Shown: positions 32,129 to 41,760, counted from the stretch's first letter. The stretch is 64,000 nucleotides of DNA from Anoxypelagibacter sp902613655 (GCA_902613655.1 CACMHR010000001.1:94742-158741), one strand, 5' to 3'. Notes: generated by a model from the letters alone, not told the origin. Numbers and translations are program-made.

Positions 32129-32911
32129 TTATAACAAAATTGTTAAATCCTCGTGTATTTTAGTGTTAGTTGCTACAATATCAATTTTTTTACCCGTAAA
32201 ATCCTTTTCTTTAATGGGGTTAATAAAACCCCCTGACTCTTTAACCAATATAATTCCTGCAGCTATATCCCAATAATTTATCTCTCTCTGCCAATATCCA
32301 TCATATCGTCCCGCAGCTACATATGCGAGATCCAAAGCAGCACTTCCAGATTTTCTAATATGTGAATTTGTTTTCAAAGACACTTTTTTATATTCATCCA
32401 AAATTTCCTCTTTAATTTTACTAGTAGACTTGGGACCGCCTGTTACTAAACAAGAATTTCTAAATTCAGATTTGTTTGAAACTCTCATCCTCGTGTTATT
32501 TAAATATGCACCTGACCCTTTATGAGCACCAAACATTTCATCTTTAATTGGATCATAAATAATACCACTCATAATCTCACCATTTTCCTCGTATGCCAAA
32601 GAAATCGCAAAATGAGGAAGACCATTTAAAAAATTAAATGTTCCATCTATAGGGTCTATAATCCACCTTTTATCTTTATACTTTCCATCTATCGAACCAC
32701 TCTCTTCTGTTAAAAATGAATATTCAGATTTTTCAAGTTCTTTCATGAGAACCTTTTCAACACGTTTATCCGAAGCTGTTACAAAATCACCTGGACTTTT
32801 TTCTGAAACTTGTAATTTTTCAATTTCACCAAAGTCTCTAATTAAAATTTTAGACGCTTTCATACAAGCTTTATGCATTAGATTAAATTGTGGAGAGTTG
32901 ATTTTCATCAA
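32129..32911 (-). CDS. Inositol monophosphatase family protein (SuhB-like)
   Basis: A 260-residue Mg-dependent phosphatase of the IMPase fold. LTEESG and WIIDPIDGTFNFLNGLPHFA contain the metal-binding Glu and the DPIDGT motif. NYWDIAAGIILVKESGG near the C-terminus is the WDxAAG motif. It may act on inositol-1-phosphate or related sugar phosphates. In many bacteria SuhB also binds RNA polymerase/Nus factors. It overlaps the efp stop by 4 bp. Confidence 0.9.
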   Translation of the reverse strand: MMKINSPQFNLMHKACMKASKILIRDFGEIEKLQVSEKSPGDFVTASDKRVEKVLMKELEKSEYSFLTEESGSIDGKYKDKRWIIDPIDGTFNFLNGLPHFAISLAYEENGEIMSGIIYDPIKDEMFGAHKGSGAYLNNTRMRVSNKSEFRNSCLVTGGPKSTSKIKEEILDEYKKVSLKTNSHIRKSGSAALDLAYVAAGRYDGYWQREINYWDIAAGIILVKESGGFINPIKEKDFTGKKIDIVATNTKIHEDLTILL

Positions 32912-33471
32912 TTTATTTTTTTAACATATTCAAGGGTTCTACTATCAAGAATGATTTTATTTCCTTCTTCAATAAATGGTGGTACCATTATATCTAATCC
33001 ATTATTTAGCTTTGCAGGTTTATAAGAAGAGGCCGCAGTTTGACCCTTTACAACTCCTTCAGTACTTTTTACTTCACATTCTATGTTAGTTGGCAAATCT
33101 ACTGAAATTGCTTTTTCATCAAGAAAAGATATTGTGACTTGTAAATTTTCACTAAGTAATTTAATTTTTTCATCTAAAATATCTTTTTTAATAGATATTT
33201 GTTCAAAGTTATCTGGATCCATAAAAAAACATACTGAGTCATCAGAATATAAATAATTAAAATTCTTTTCTTCAAGAATGGATCTCTCAATATTTTCACT
33301 TGACCTGAATCTTTGATTAAGCTTTGTGCCTTTTGTAATACTTTTAAGTTCTACTTGATTGAAAGCACCACCTTTACCTGGTTTTACATGTTGAGCCTTA
33401 AGAACTGTCCAATGGTCATTTTTAAATTCAATGATCATTCCAGGTTTAATTTCATTTCCTTGTATTTTCAT
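32908..33471 (-). CDS. efp: Elongation factor P
   Basis: A 187-residue EF-P that relieves ribosome stalling at polyproline. The N-terminal KOW-like domain carries the tip loop HVKPGKGGAF with Lys33, the residue position lysylated by EpmA in many bacteria. QVELKSITKGTKLNQRFRSS is the EF-P family stretch, and two OB domains follow, ending FIEEGNKIILDSRTLEYVKK. It is immediately downstream of thiE with no gap. Confidence 0.94.
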   Translation of the reverse strand: MKIQGNEIKPGMIIEFKNDHWTVLKAQHVKPGKGGAFNQVELKSITKGTKLNQRFRSSENIERSILEEKNFNYLYSDDSVCFFMDPDNFEQISIKKDILDEKIKLLSENLQVTISFLDEKAISVDLPTNIECEVKSTEGVVKGQTAASSYKPAKLNNGLDIMVPPFIEEGNKIILDSRTLEYVKKIN

Positions 33472-34077
33472 TTAATTAAATTTTTTAATAGCATCTTTTG
33501 GTTTTAAGCGAGGGTTATTCCAAATAAAACTTGATATTGCAAGATAATTTAGTCCAAATTTTATTAAACTTTTATAATTTTTATTATTTATACCTCCAAT
33601 TCCAACTATTGGTATTTTACTTTTGCGCTTACACCATACGATCAAATTTCTTTTTGCTCTTTTTGCATTTGGTTTAAGTTTTGATTTAAAAAATGAGCCT
33701 ACAGCTAAATAACTAGGTTTATCTTCAAGAGCAGCTGATATTAATTTTTTAGAACCATGGCAGGTAACACCAATAATTTTATTAGTTTTTAAAAACTTTT
33801 TGGAATTTTTTATAGAACTATCAGATTGTCCTAAATGACAACCATCAGCTTTTATTTTATTAACTAAATCTGGAAAGTCGTTAATTATAAAGTTAACTTT
33901 ATACTTTCTTGTTATTTTTCTTATCTTTTTTCCAATTCTTATAATCTTTGACTTTGGATATGATTTAAGTCGAAGCTGAAAATATTTAACTTTTTTGGAA
34001 GCTAGAACTTGATCTAAGTCTTTATAAAAATTTTTACTTATCTTATTGGGTGATATTAAATATATAAATTTTCTCAA
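33472..34077 (-). CDS. thiE: Thiamine-phosphate synthase family protein
   Basis: A 201-residue TIM barrel. YFQLRLK, FIINDFPDLVNKIKADGCHL, GQSD, GVTCHG and VGSFF, followed later by IPIVGIGGINN, match ThiE in order, with the residues binding HMP-diphosphate and thiazole phosphate. It is basic for the family and the start MRKFIYLISP is unusual. It joins HMP-PP and thiazole phosphate. SAR11 bacteria are known to need external HMP, which fits carrying ThiE and ThiD (52 kb). Confidence 0.82.
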   Translation of the reverse strand: MRKFIYLISPNKISKNFYKDLDQVLASKKVKYFQLRLKSYPKSKIIRIGKKIRKITRKYKVNFIINDFPDLVNKIKADGCHLGQSDSSIKNSKKFLKTNKIIGVTCHGSKKLISAALEDKPSYLAVGSFFKSKLKPNAKRAKRNLIVWCKRKSKIPIVGIGGINNKNYKSLIKFGLNYLAISSFIWNNPRLKPKDAIKKFN

Positions 34078-34079
34078 TT

Positions 34080-35096
34080 TTACGCTGCAAAATTTTGCTC
34101 AAGCTTTTCATCCCATTTTGCTTGTGTCGAGGCACCATTCATATTTGCTCGATGATCAAACACTTTTTGAACTTTTCTTGTATCGCTCATTGATTTAGAC
34201 CAAGTTTTCAAAGCAGACTGTTGTAAAGCTCTACCGTAAGAGAAAGTGAAATGAAAAGTTGTATCGTTGATTTTATTAATCTCATTTAAATTTTTCGTAG
34301 CTTCAACTTCACTTTGCCCCCCTGATAGAAAGGCAACACCAGGAACTTCTTTAGGCATATTCTTTTTCAAACAATCTAAAGTCTTTCTCGCTATTTCTTC
34401 GCTAGAAACCTTTTGTTTGCAACTTGCACCAGGAAGAATCATGTTTGGTTTAAGAACAGTTCCTTTTAAATTTATCTTGTGTATTGTAAGTTCTTTATAA
34501 CATTCGCTAAGCACTTTACATGTAACTTCATAGCATTTATCAATTGTATGTTCTCCGTCCATTAAAACTTCAGGTTCTACAATTGGAACCATTTTTGCTT
34601 CCTGAACTATTGCAGCGTATCTTGCCAAAGCATGTGCATTAGATTTTATACATTGATCACTTGGCTGTGATGATGAAATAGAATATACAGCTCGCCATTT
34701 TGCAAATCTTGCTCCTAAATCATAGTACTCCTTCATTCTATCTCTTAAACCATCTAAACCTTCAGTAATTTTTTCTTTATCCGAACCAGCTAAACTTTTT
34801 GCACCTTTATCGACCTTTATGCCTGGGATTGCTCCACTTTTTTTAATTAATTCTGGAATAGAAATACCGCTACTAGATGTCTGTCTTAAAGTTTCATCAA
34901 ATAATATTACACCGCTTATAGATGTTTTCATTGAATTCGATGAGAACAAAGTTTCTCTAAAATTAAGCCTATTTTTTTCTGTGCATTCAACATTTACACT
35001 CTTCAACCTCTTTTCCATCGTCCCAGTGCTCTCGTCTGCTGCAAGTATTCCTTTGCCTTTGGCCACCATCATTTTTGCTATTTCTTCTATATTCAT
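34080..35096 (-). CDS. fba: Class I fructose-bisphosphate aldolase
   Basis: A 338-residue Schiff-base aldolase of the eukaryote-like class I type. GKGILAADESTGTMEKRLKS is the N-terminal signature, FAKWRAVYSI holds an active-site Lys, and GTVLKPNMILPG contains the Schiff-base Lys near residue 214. AFLSGGQSEVEAT binds phosphate. It acts in glycolysis/gluconeogenesis on fructose-1,6-bisphosphate. It is 5 bp downstream of pgk and 2 bp upstream of thiE. Confidence 0.94.
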   Translation of the reverse strand: MNIEEIAKMMVAKGKGILAADESTGTMEKRLKSVNVECTEKNRLNFRETLFSSNSMKTSISGVILFDETLRQTSSSGISIPELIKKSGAIPGIKVDKGAKSLAGSDKEKITEGLDGLRDRMKEYYDLGARFAKWRAVYSISSSQPSDQCIKSNAHALARYAAIVQEAKMVPIVEPEVLMDGEHTIDKCYEVTCKVLSECYKELTIHKINLKGTVLKPNMILPGASCKQKVSSEEIARKTLDCLKKNMPKEVPGVAFLSGGQSEVEATKNLNEINKINDTTFHFTFSYGRALQQSALKTWSKSMSDTRKVQKVFDHRANMNGASTQAKWDEKLEQNFAA

Positions 35097-35101
35097 AAAT
35101 T

Positions 35102-36295
35102 TTAGTTTTTTTTTAATACTTGTATACCAGGCAGCTCTTTCCCTTCAAGAGATTCCAAGAATGCACCCCCGGCTGTTGATAAATATGTAAAAACCTTTTC
35201 AAGTCCAGTACTTTTGATTGCCGCAACAGTATCTCCGCCGCCAACAATAGATATTAAGGACTTAGATTTTGTATTCTCAGCGATTTTTTTTGCTATTAAT
35301 TCTGAGCCAACTGAAAAATTTTTATTTTCATAATATCCTGCAGGTCCATTCCAAAATACAGTGTTTGAGTTATCTATAGTTTTGCTAATTAATTCTATGG
35401 TTTTTTTACCAACATCTAAAATTATATCTTCAGAACCAACATCATTCATTGATTTATATGTCGAGTTTCCGCCAACATTTTTAGAAGTATTACAATCAAC
35501 AGGAATAATAATGTTACATTTATTTTTTTCTCCCATTGCAATTATATCTTTAACTATACTTTCTGAGTTTTTTTCTACAAGTGAGGCGCCAACGTTTAAG
35601 CCATTAAATTTTAAAAAATTATTCGCCATAGCACCTACAATCACAATATTATCTGCATTTTTTGATAAACTTGATAAAATATTTATTTTGGTTGAAACTT
35701 TTGAACCTCCGATGATGCAGGTAACTGGTCTTTTTTTATTCTTTAGTATTAGGTCAATAGAATTTGTTTCTTTTTCTAAAGTTGGCCCCCCATAACTGTC
35801 AATAAATTTAGTTATTTTATGTATAGATGCTTGCTTTCTGTGAGAGCAAGAAAAAGCTTCATTAATAAAAATATCTCCAAGATCCGCAAGCTTTTTTGCA
35901 AAGGTTTCCTCATTACTTTCTTCTTCTTTAAAAAAACGAATATTTTCAAACAAAAGCATCTCACCCGAAGCAAGTTTGTTGCTAGCGTCAACAGCACTTT
36001 CATCAAAACCATTTTGGTAAAAATATATTTTTTCTTTAAAATTTTTTTTTAAATAATTAAATATTGGATTAAGAGACAATTCCGGCACCACTTTTCCCTT
36101 TGGTCTCCCTAAGTGTGTAATTAAAATAACTTTTGCTTTTTTTTTGAGAAGTTTACTTAAAAAAGGGATGACAACTCTAATTCTAGTATCATCCTCAATT
36201 TTAAAATTTTTAATTGGAACATTTAAATCTAATCTAACAATAACTCTTTTGTTATTAATTTGAACACTGTCAGAGAAAATTTTTAAATCAGACAT
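35102..36295 (-). CDS. pgk: Phosphoglycerate kinase
   Basis: A 397-residue two-domain kinase. VIVRLDLNVPI, ILITHLGRPKG and FINEAFSCSHRKQASIHKIT are N-domain motifs; the usual DAFGTAHR stretch reads EAFSCSHR. The C-domain shows GGSKVSTKINIL, VFWNGPAGYYE and ISIVGGGDTVAAI with STAGGAFLESLEGKELPG. It interconverts 1,3-bisphosphoglycerate and 3-phosphoglycerate. It lies 8 bp below tkt. Confidence 0.95.
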   Translation of the reverse strand: MSDLKIFSDSVQINNKRVIVRLDLNVPIKNFKIEDDTRIRVVIPFLSKLLKKKAKVILITHLGRPKGKVVPELSLNPIFNYLKKNFKEKIYFYQNGFDESAVDASNKLASGEMLLFENIRFFKEEESNEETFAKKLADLGDIFINEAFSCSHRKQASIHKITKFIDSYGGPTLEKETNSIDLILKNKKRPVTCIIGGSKVSTKINILSSLSKNADNIVIVGAMANNFLKFNGLNVGASLVEKNSESIVKDIIAMGEKNKCNIIIPVDCNTSKNVGGNSTYKSMNDVGSEDIILDVGKKTIELISKTIDNSNTVFWNGPAGYYENKNFSVGSELIAKKIAENTKSKSLISIVGGGDTVAAIKSTGLEKVFTYLSTAGGAFLESLEGKELPGIQVLKKN

Positions 36296-36303
36296 TTGTC
36301 TAA

Positions 36304-38286
36304 TTATTTACCAACCTTAGATTTTGTAATTTTTACTATCTCATCACTAGTTAAGTTAAACAACTTATAAATATCTTTGTAAGGAGCACTTCTTCCAAAT
36401 GTAGTGAGACCAAGAGATACACCATCTTTTCCAACTGTGCTTTTCCAGCCAGACGTAGTTGAAGCTTCAATTGATATTTTAAATGTATTTTTTCCAAACA
36501 TTTCATCTTTGTATGACTCTGTTTGATTTTGAAATATGTCATAGCAAGGAATAGAAATAACTTTTGAATTTATATTCATAGCCTTAAGTTTTTCTTGAGC
36601 TTCTAAAGCAATCTCAACTTCTGAACCTGAAGCCAGTATAGATACTTCAGCGTTCTCTGAAGTTTCCTTTAAAATATAACCACCTTTGGAGCACATATTT
36701 TCTCCTGACTTGTGCTCACTCACGTAAGGCAATTTTTGTCTAGATAAAACAATTGCACTTGGATTATTTTTACTTTTCAAAGCAATTTCCCAACATTCAA
36801 GAGTTTCATTTATATCTGCAGGTCTAAAAACATTTAAATTTGGTATTGCTCTCAGGTGTTCTAACTGTTCTATTGGTTGATGAGTTGGACCATCTTCGCC
36901 AAGTCCAATAGAGTCATGTGAAAATATATAAATTACTCTTAAATTCATAATTGCAGACAGTCTCATCGAGGGCTTAAGGTAATCTGAGAAAATCAAAAAA
37001 GTTCCACCAAAAGGTATAATGCCACCGTATAAAGCAAGACCATTCATCACTCCTGCCATCGCATGTTCTCTGACACCATAATGAATATAATTTCCGTTAA
37101 AATTTTTAGATGTAATAACTTTAGCTTTATCAGTTTTTGTATTGTTAGAACCGCTTAGATCTGCAGACCCTCCAATAAGTTCTGGCACATCGTTTGAAAT
37201 ACTATTTATAACCGAAGACGAACATTGTCTTGTTGCCATTTTAGGCTTTGATTGAAAATATTTTAGCTTTTCATCGCCTAATATTTTATCTAAAGATATG
37301 GGAAGTTCTCCTTTTAATAACCGTTTAAATTCATCTTTAATTTTGGTATTTTTCTTTTTTAAAGCGCTATTCCACTCATCTTCTATTTTCTCACCCTTAT
37401 TCCCGATTTCTCTCCAAGAATTCAATAATTCAGCAGGTATATGGAAAGGATCATGTTTCCAATTAAGTTTTTTTCTAACTAATTTTATTTCGTCATCACC
37501 AAGAGGAGCGCCATGAGAAGATGCTTTACCCGACTTATTTGGAGATCCAAATCCAATTATGGTTTTACACGAAATTATTGTTGGTTTTTTTGACTTATTT
37601 GCTTTTTTAATTGCATTAAAAATTTGCTTATAATTGTGACCATTAATCTCCTGAAAAGACCAACCATAACTTTCAAATCTCTTTTTATAATTATCAGAAA
37701 CACTTAAAGATGTAGAACCATCAATTGAAATTTTATTATTGTCAAAAAATACAATTAAGTTTTTCAAATTTAAATGTCCAGCTAGACTCATAGCTTCATG
37801 GCTAATTCCTTCCATCATGTCTCCGTCACTCGCAATTACATAGGTTTTATTATTTATAATATCTGATCCAAATTTTTTTCTTAAAATTTCTTGACCTATT
37901 GCCATCCCAACAGAATTTGCCAAACCCTGACCTAACGGACCTGTTGTTGTCTCGATTCCTGATGATTTTTGATGCTCAGGGTGACCTGCACATATTGAAT
38001 TAAGTTGCCTAAAATTTTTAATATCTTCAATCTGTACTTTTTTATAACCTGTAAGATAAAGTAAAGAGTATAAAAGCATCGACCCATGACCTGCAGACAA
38101 AATAAATCTGTCTCTGTTCAACCAATCGGGATTTTTTGGATTAAACTTCAGGTAGTATTTATATAATACTGTTGCAACATCTGCCATGCCCATAGGCATA
38201 CCAGGATGTCCAGAATTTGCTTTTTGCACAGCATCAATAGATAAAAACCTTATAGCGTTTGATAAATCTTTTAATTTTGGATCCAC
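36304..38286 (-). CDS. tkt: Transketolase
   Basis: A 660-residue thiamine-diphosphate enzyme. NSGHPGMPMG and GPLGQGLANSVG lie at the N-terminus. The TPP motif is GDGDMMEGISHEA through NNKISIDG. FGGTFLIFSDYLKPSMRLSA and GEDGPTHQPIEQLEHLRAIP belong to the second domain. It serves the non-oxidative pentose phosphate pathway together with the small transaldolase-like protein at 9.7 kb. It is first in the leftward tkt-pgk-fba run and divergent from the zapA group (62-bp gap). Confidence 0.96.
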   Translation of the reverse strand: MDPKLKDLSNAIRFLSIDAVQKANSGHPGMPMGMADVATVLYKYYLKFNPKNPDWLNRDRFILSAGHGSMLLYSLLYLTGYKKVQIEDIKNFRQLNSICAGHPEHQKSSGIETTTGPLGQGLANSVGMAIGQEILRKKFGSDIINNKTYVIASDGDMMEGISHEAMSLAGHLNLKNLIVFFDNNKISIDGSTSLSVSDNYKKRFESYGWSFQEINGHNYKQIFNAIKKANKSKKPTIISCKTIIGFGSPNKSGKASSHGAPLGDDEIKLVRKKLNWKHDPFHIPAELLNSWREIGNKGEKIEDEWNSALKKKNTKIKDEFKRLLKGELPISLDKILGDEKLKYFQSKPKMATRQCSSSVINSISNDVPELIGGSADLSGSNNTKTDKAKVITSKNFNGNYIHYGVREHAMAGVMNGLALYGGIIPFGGTFLIFSDYLKPSMRLSAIMNLRVIYIFSHDSIGLGEDGPTHQPIEQLEHLRAIPNLNVFRPADINETLECWEIALKSKNNPSAIVLSRQKLPYVSEHKSGENMCSKGGYILKETSENAEVSILASGSEVEIALEAQEKLKAMNINSKVISIPCYDIFQNQTESYKDEMFGKNTFKISIEASTTSGWKSTVGKDGVSLGLTTFGRSAPYKDIYKLFNLTSDEIVKITKSKVGK

Positions 38287-38348
38287 TTATTAAATACCTA
38301 TATAGACTTCAATTCATGATAGCAATAATATGATATAAAAAAAATTCA

Positions 38349-38672
38349 ATGGAAAGTTTATACATTAAAGAAAAAAGACTTCAAAGCGTGTTAGAGAAAC
38401 TAAAAAATCTTAGTAATTTACCTAATGTGCACACCCATGAGATAGATAAAATTCTTGTTGAAAAAAATCAATTACAGAGCGAAAAAATAGAAATTGAAAA
38501 AAAATATAAAGATTTACTACTTAAATATGCTGATTTAAAAAACCATTTAAAAAAAATTGAAGATGATCAAAAAAAAAACAAAAAGTTACAAGAGCAATTT
38601 AATCAGGATATAGACGAGTTAGGCGAAGAAACAAATTCTTTAGTTGAGGAGATAGAAAAATGGCAAATATAA
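38349..38672 (+). CDS. Small coiled-coil protein preceding zapA (DUF4164/ZapB-like)
   Basis: A 107-residue highly charged, heptad-rich protein with almost no hydrophobic core outside the coiled coil. Its 3' end overlaps zapA by 13 bp. A short coiled-coil gene in this place before zapA is common in alphaproteobacteria. A role in Z-ring bundling or ZapA partnership is inferred from position only. Confidence 0.7.
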   Translation: MESLYIKEKRLQSVLEKLKNLSNLPNVHTHEIDKILVEKNQLQSEKIEIEKKYKDLLLKYADLKNHLKKIEDDQKKNKKLQEQFNQDIDELGEETNSLVEEIEKWQI

Positions 38673-39106
38673 ATGTAAAATTTAACAACAAAGATTATCT
38701 ACTTTCTTGTGATGATGGACAGGAAAAGGATTTAATAAATTTAACAAAGTTTTTAGATAAGAAATATACCGATTTAAAGGACAAGCTTGGTAATATAGGC
38801 GAAAATAAACTTTTACTCATAACATCAATTCAGGTAATCGATGAGTATTTTGATCTAAAAAAGAGAGTTACATCTCAAAAAGATAGTTTTGAGAATTTAT
38901 CAAAAAAATTTAAAGAGATGAGATCTCTAATTTTAGATTATAAAGAAGGCAAAGAAGGAGAAATATCCAAACTAAATGACGAATTAGAGAAATTTAAAAA
39001 AATGGTTGAAGAAAGTCAAAACGTTTATGAAAGTTTACTTGATAAAACAACCAAATCTTTAGAGGAGATTATAAAAGATACTGAATCTAGTTCCAAGGTG
39101 CAGTAG
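38660..39106 (+). CDS. zapA: Cell division protein ZapA
   Basis: A 148-residue Z-ring-associated protein. NVKFNNKDYLLSCDDGQEKD is the N-terminal beta domain, followed by LNLTK-like and GENKLLLITSIQVIDEYFDL helices typical of ZapA. The C-terminal half is a long coiled coil for dimer/tetramer formation. It binds and crosslinks FtsZ at midcell. The stop codon is directly followed by the fau start, leaving no room for the 6S RNA that sits here in many other bacteria. Confidence 0.87.
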   Translation: MANINVKFNNKDYLLSCDDGQEKDLINLTKFLDKKYTDLKDKLGNIGENKLLLITSIQVIDEYFDLKKRVTSQKDSFENLSKKFKEMRSLILDYKEGKEGEISKLNDELEKFKKMVEESQNVYESLLDKTTKSLEEIIKDTESSSKVQ

Positions 39107-39655
39107 ATGCTCTCTAAAGAAAAATTAAGAAAAAAATATATCAATAATAGAAAAAAGCAATATTTTGAAACAAAAGAAAATTGTTTTAAACCTTTAATAA
39201 ATTTTATTACAAGAAAACAAATAAAAAAAATCTCGTTATATTATCCATCTAATTACGAATTTGATACTTTAAAACTATTTCAAATTCTCAAAAAGCGAGA
39301 CAGAACCAAAACTTTACTGCCTGTTATTTTAAAGAATAATTCGATGAAATTTGTAAGCTGGAAATTTTCTGATCCTTTAATGGTAAATAAATTTGGATTT
39401 CTTGAACCTGAAATAAATGGAAAAAAAATTATTCCAGATTTAATCTTAGTTCCAATTGTTGCATTTGATAAATTTAAAAACCGATTGGGATATGGAAAAG
39501 GTTATTATGATAGGATTTTAAGAAAATATGTCTTAAAAAATCCAAAAATAATTACCATTGGTCTTGCATTTTCCTTTCAGAGATATAAAAAAATTCCAAT
39601 TTCAAAATTTGATGTGAAATTAAATTATATACTCACAGAGAAAGGATTATATTAG
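39107..39655 (+). CDS. fau: 5-formyltetrahydrofolate cyclo-ligase
   Basis: A 182-residue ATP-dependent enzyme converting 5-formyl-THF to 5,10-methenyl-THF. KEKLRKKYINNRK is the N-terminal phosphate region, and FDKFKNRLGYGKGYYDRIL is the diagnostic GxGxGYYDR motif near residues 122-140. The zapA-fau order is widely conserved. It is followed 6 bp later by the YmdB-like gene. Confidence 0.93.
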   Translation: MLSKEKLRKKYINNRKKQYFETKENCFKPLINFITRKQIKKISLYYPSNYEFDTLKLFQILKKRDRTKTLLPVILKNNSMKFVSWKFSDPLMVNKFGFLEPEINGKKIIPDLILVPIVAFDKFKNRLGYGKGYYDRILRKYVLKNPKIITIGLAFSFQRYKKIPISKFDVKLNYILTEKGLY

Positions 39656-39661
39656 CTTATA

Positions 39662-40471
39662 ATGAATATTTTAATATTGGGAGATATATTCGGTATTCCA
39701 GGAGTTGAAGCAATTAAAAAAAATTTACCTAAAATTATTATCGAAAAAAAAATCGACTTTGTGATAGCAAATGGGGAAAACGCAGCTGATAACGGTTTAG
39801 GTATTACAAAAAAAAATACTGAAGATTTCTTCAATGCTGGTGTAAATGTTATAACTTCTGGAAATCATATTTGGGACCAAAAAGAAACTCAAGAATTTAT
39901 AGAAAAAGAAAAAAGACTACTAAGACCCGAAAATTCCCTTAAACCTGTGCAAGGAAAAGGAAGCAATATTTTCATTTCAAAAAATAAAAAAAAAATTGCA
40001 GTAATAAATCTCATGGGAAATGTTTTTATGAAAAAAAGCGATGATGTTTTCCTTGCGGCAAAAAAATTTGCTTCAGAAGTAAAACTTAAAAGAGATGCAG
40101 ATTTTATTGTAGTAGATTTTCATGGTGAAATTACAAGTGAAAAAATGGCCATAGGATATTTTTTTGATGGAAAAGCCACTGCTGTTGTTGGAACACATAC
40201 ACACGTGCCTACATCTGATACTAGAGTTTTAAACAAAGGTACTGCTTACCAAACTGATCTAGGTATGTGTGGTGTTTATAATTCTGTGATTGGTATGAAT
40301 GGAGAAAATTCTTTAAAAAAATTTCTTAAAGACACATCTGCTAAACGTCATTTTCCAGCTGATGGTGAAGCAACTATTTCAGGTTTACTAGTTCAGGGTG
40401 ACCACGAAACTGGTTTAGCTAAAAAAGCTGAACAAATTATATTAGGAGGGTCTTTGCAAGAAAGATCTTGA
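39662..40471 (+). CDS. YmdB-family metallophosphoesterase (TIGR00282)
   Basis: A 269-residue dinuclear metal phosphoesterase. ILGDIFGIPG (metal Asp), ANGENAADNGLG, TSGNHIWDQKE, VVDFHGEITSEK and VVGTHTHVPTSDTRV supply all expected Asp, Glu, Asn and His ligands. The family member YmdB of Bacillus hydrolyses 2',3'-cyclic nucleotides. The physiological substrate here is unknown. It sits 3 bp before yebC. Confidence 0.9.
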   Translation: MNILILGDIFGIPGVEAIKKNLPKIIIEKKIDFVIANGENAADNGLGITKKNTEDFFNAGVNVITSGNHIWDQKETQEFIEKEKRLLRPENSLKPVQGKGSNIFISKNKKKIAVINLMGNVFMKKSDDVFLAAKKFASEVKLKRDADFIVVDFHGEITSEKMAIGYFFDGKATAVVGTHTHVPTSDTRVLNKGTAYQTDLGMCGVYNSVIGMNGENSLKKFLKDTSAKRHFPADGEATISGLLVQGDHETGLAKKAEQIILGGSLQERS

Positions 40472-40474
40472 TAG

Positions 40475-41194
40475 ATGGCAGGTCATTCACATTGGGCAGG
40501 TATTAAACATAAAAAGGGAAGGCAAGACAAATTAAGATCAAAAATATTTTCAAAAATCTCAAGAGAAATAACAGTTGCCGCCAAACTTGGATCAAAAGAC
40601 CCAGACACAAACCACAGGTTAAGAGCAGCAATTGAAATAGCTAAAGATGCAAACATGCCCAAAGAAAATATTAACAGAGCTATAAGTAAATCTGAAAATC
40701 AAAAAGGTGTAAATTTTCAAAACTTAAGATACGAAGGTTTTGGGCCAAAAAATATAGCGTTAATTATTGAGACACTTACGGATAATAAAAACAGAACTGC
40801 AGGAAATATCAGAAAAAATTTACAAAAATTTGGAGGAAGCCTTGCAAGCGATGGATCCACAGCTCATTTTTTTAATAATTTTGGAGTTATTCAATTCTCA
40901 AGAGATGGAATATCTGACGAAAAAGCTTTAGATTATGCCGCAACGGTAGGTGCAAAAGATTGTATTAATCACAAAGATTTTCATGAAATTATTACTATTA
41001 AAGAGGATTTTTACAGAGTAAAAAATGAAAGTGAAAAGCTAATAAAACAATTTAGCTATTCAGGTATAGAATGGAGGCCTAAAAATAAAGTAAGCATAAA
41101 AAAAGATGATGAAAAAGAATTGGTAAATCTTTTAGAATTACTAGAGGAAGATGATGATATCCAAAACATTTTTCATAACTGCAACTTAATTTAA
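40475..41194 (+). CDS. yebC: YebC/PmpR family protein
   Basis: A 239-residue member of the YebC family. AGHSHWAGIKHKKGRQDKLR is the diagnostic start, followed by FSKISREITVAAKLG and MPKENINRAI. YEGFGPKNIALIIETLTDN is the conserved middle. Members were named transcriptional regulators and have more recently been linked to translation. The yebC-ruvC order is conserved. Confidence 0.95.
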   Translation: MAGHSHWAGIKHKKGRQDKLRSKIFSKISREITVAAKLGSKDPDTNHRLRAAIEIAKDANMPKENINRAISKSENQKGVNFQNLRYEGFGPKNIALIIETLTDNKNRTAGNIRKNLQKFGGSLASDGSTAHFFNNFGVIQFSRDGISDEKALDYAATVGAKDCINHKDFHEIITIKEDFYRVKNESEKLIKQFSYSGIEWRPKNKVSIKKDDEKELVNLLELLEEDDDIQNIFHNCNLI

Positions 41195-41203
41195 AAAATT
41201 AAA

Positions 41204-41704
41204 ATGAGAATAATAGGTATAGATCCTGGTCTAAGCGGCGGAATTGCAATTCTTGACGATTTAAAAATATTTGACGTTTATGATATGCCCGTAATGTCAG
41301 AGGGCAAGAAAAATAAAAACCAATTAAATAGCGCTCAGTTAGTTAATATTATAAAAAAGAACATAATCCCAAGCGGTGACACTTTTTTAATAGTTGAACA
41401 GGTGAGTGCAATGCCTGGCCAAGGGGTAACAAGCATGTTTAATTTTGGTCAAACTTTTGGTTCGATAAAAGGAATTTGTGCAGCATTAAACCTTCCTATT
41501 TTCTTTGTTAGACCTGCAAAATGGAAAAAACATTTTGATTTAATTAATTCTTCTAAAGATGCTAGCCGAACTAAGGTTATAGAAATGTATCCTTCAATAT
41601 CTCCAAGATTAAGCAAAAAAAAAGATGTTAATAAAGCAGATGCAATTTTAATTGCTAGATATTTCAGAGATTGTCGAGCACAATTTAATCAGCAAACCAA
41701 ATAA
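41204..41704 (+). CDS. ruvC: RuvC-like Holliday junction resolvase, phage-type variant
   Basis: A 166-residue RNase H-fold resolvase. IIGIDPGLSGGIAI has the first catalytic Asp (residue 7), LIVEQVSAMPGQG has the Glu, and VNKADAILIA has the C-terminal acids. The middle (AMPGQGVTSMFNFGQTFGS, then FVRPAKWKK) is the pattern seen in phage- and plasmid-type RuvC. Canonical bacterial RuvC has a stretch like ALKLGQARGA here. It occupies the normal chromosomal place after yebC, but ruvA and ruvB do not follow; tolQ does, 56 bp later. Confidence 0.85.
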   Translation: MRIIGIDPGLSGGIAILDDLKIFDVYDMPVMSEGKKNKNQLNSAQLVNIIKKNIIPSGDTFLIVEQVSAMPGQGVTSMFNFGQTFGSIKGICAALNLPIFFVRPAKWKKHFDLINSSKDASRTKVIEMYPSISPRLSKKKDVNKADAILIARYFRDCRAQFNQQTK

Positions 41705-41760
41705 ATCTTATATTAATAAAGTGCCAAATTGATGACACATTCTACACGTAATTAACCTTA

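Noticed and set aside
39090..39120. Search for 6S RNA between zapA and fau
   Set aside because: The zapA stop is immediately followed by the fau start, leaving no room for the RNA.
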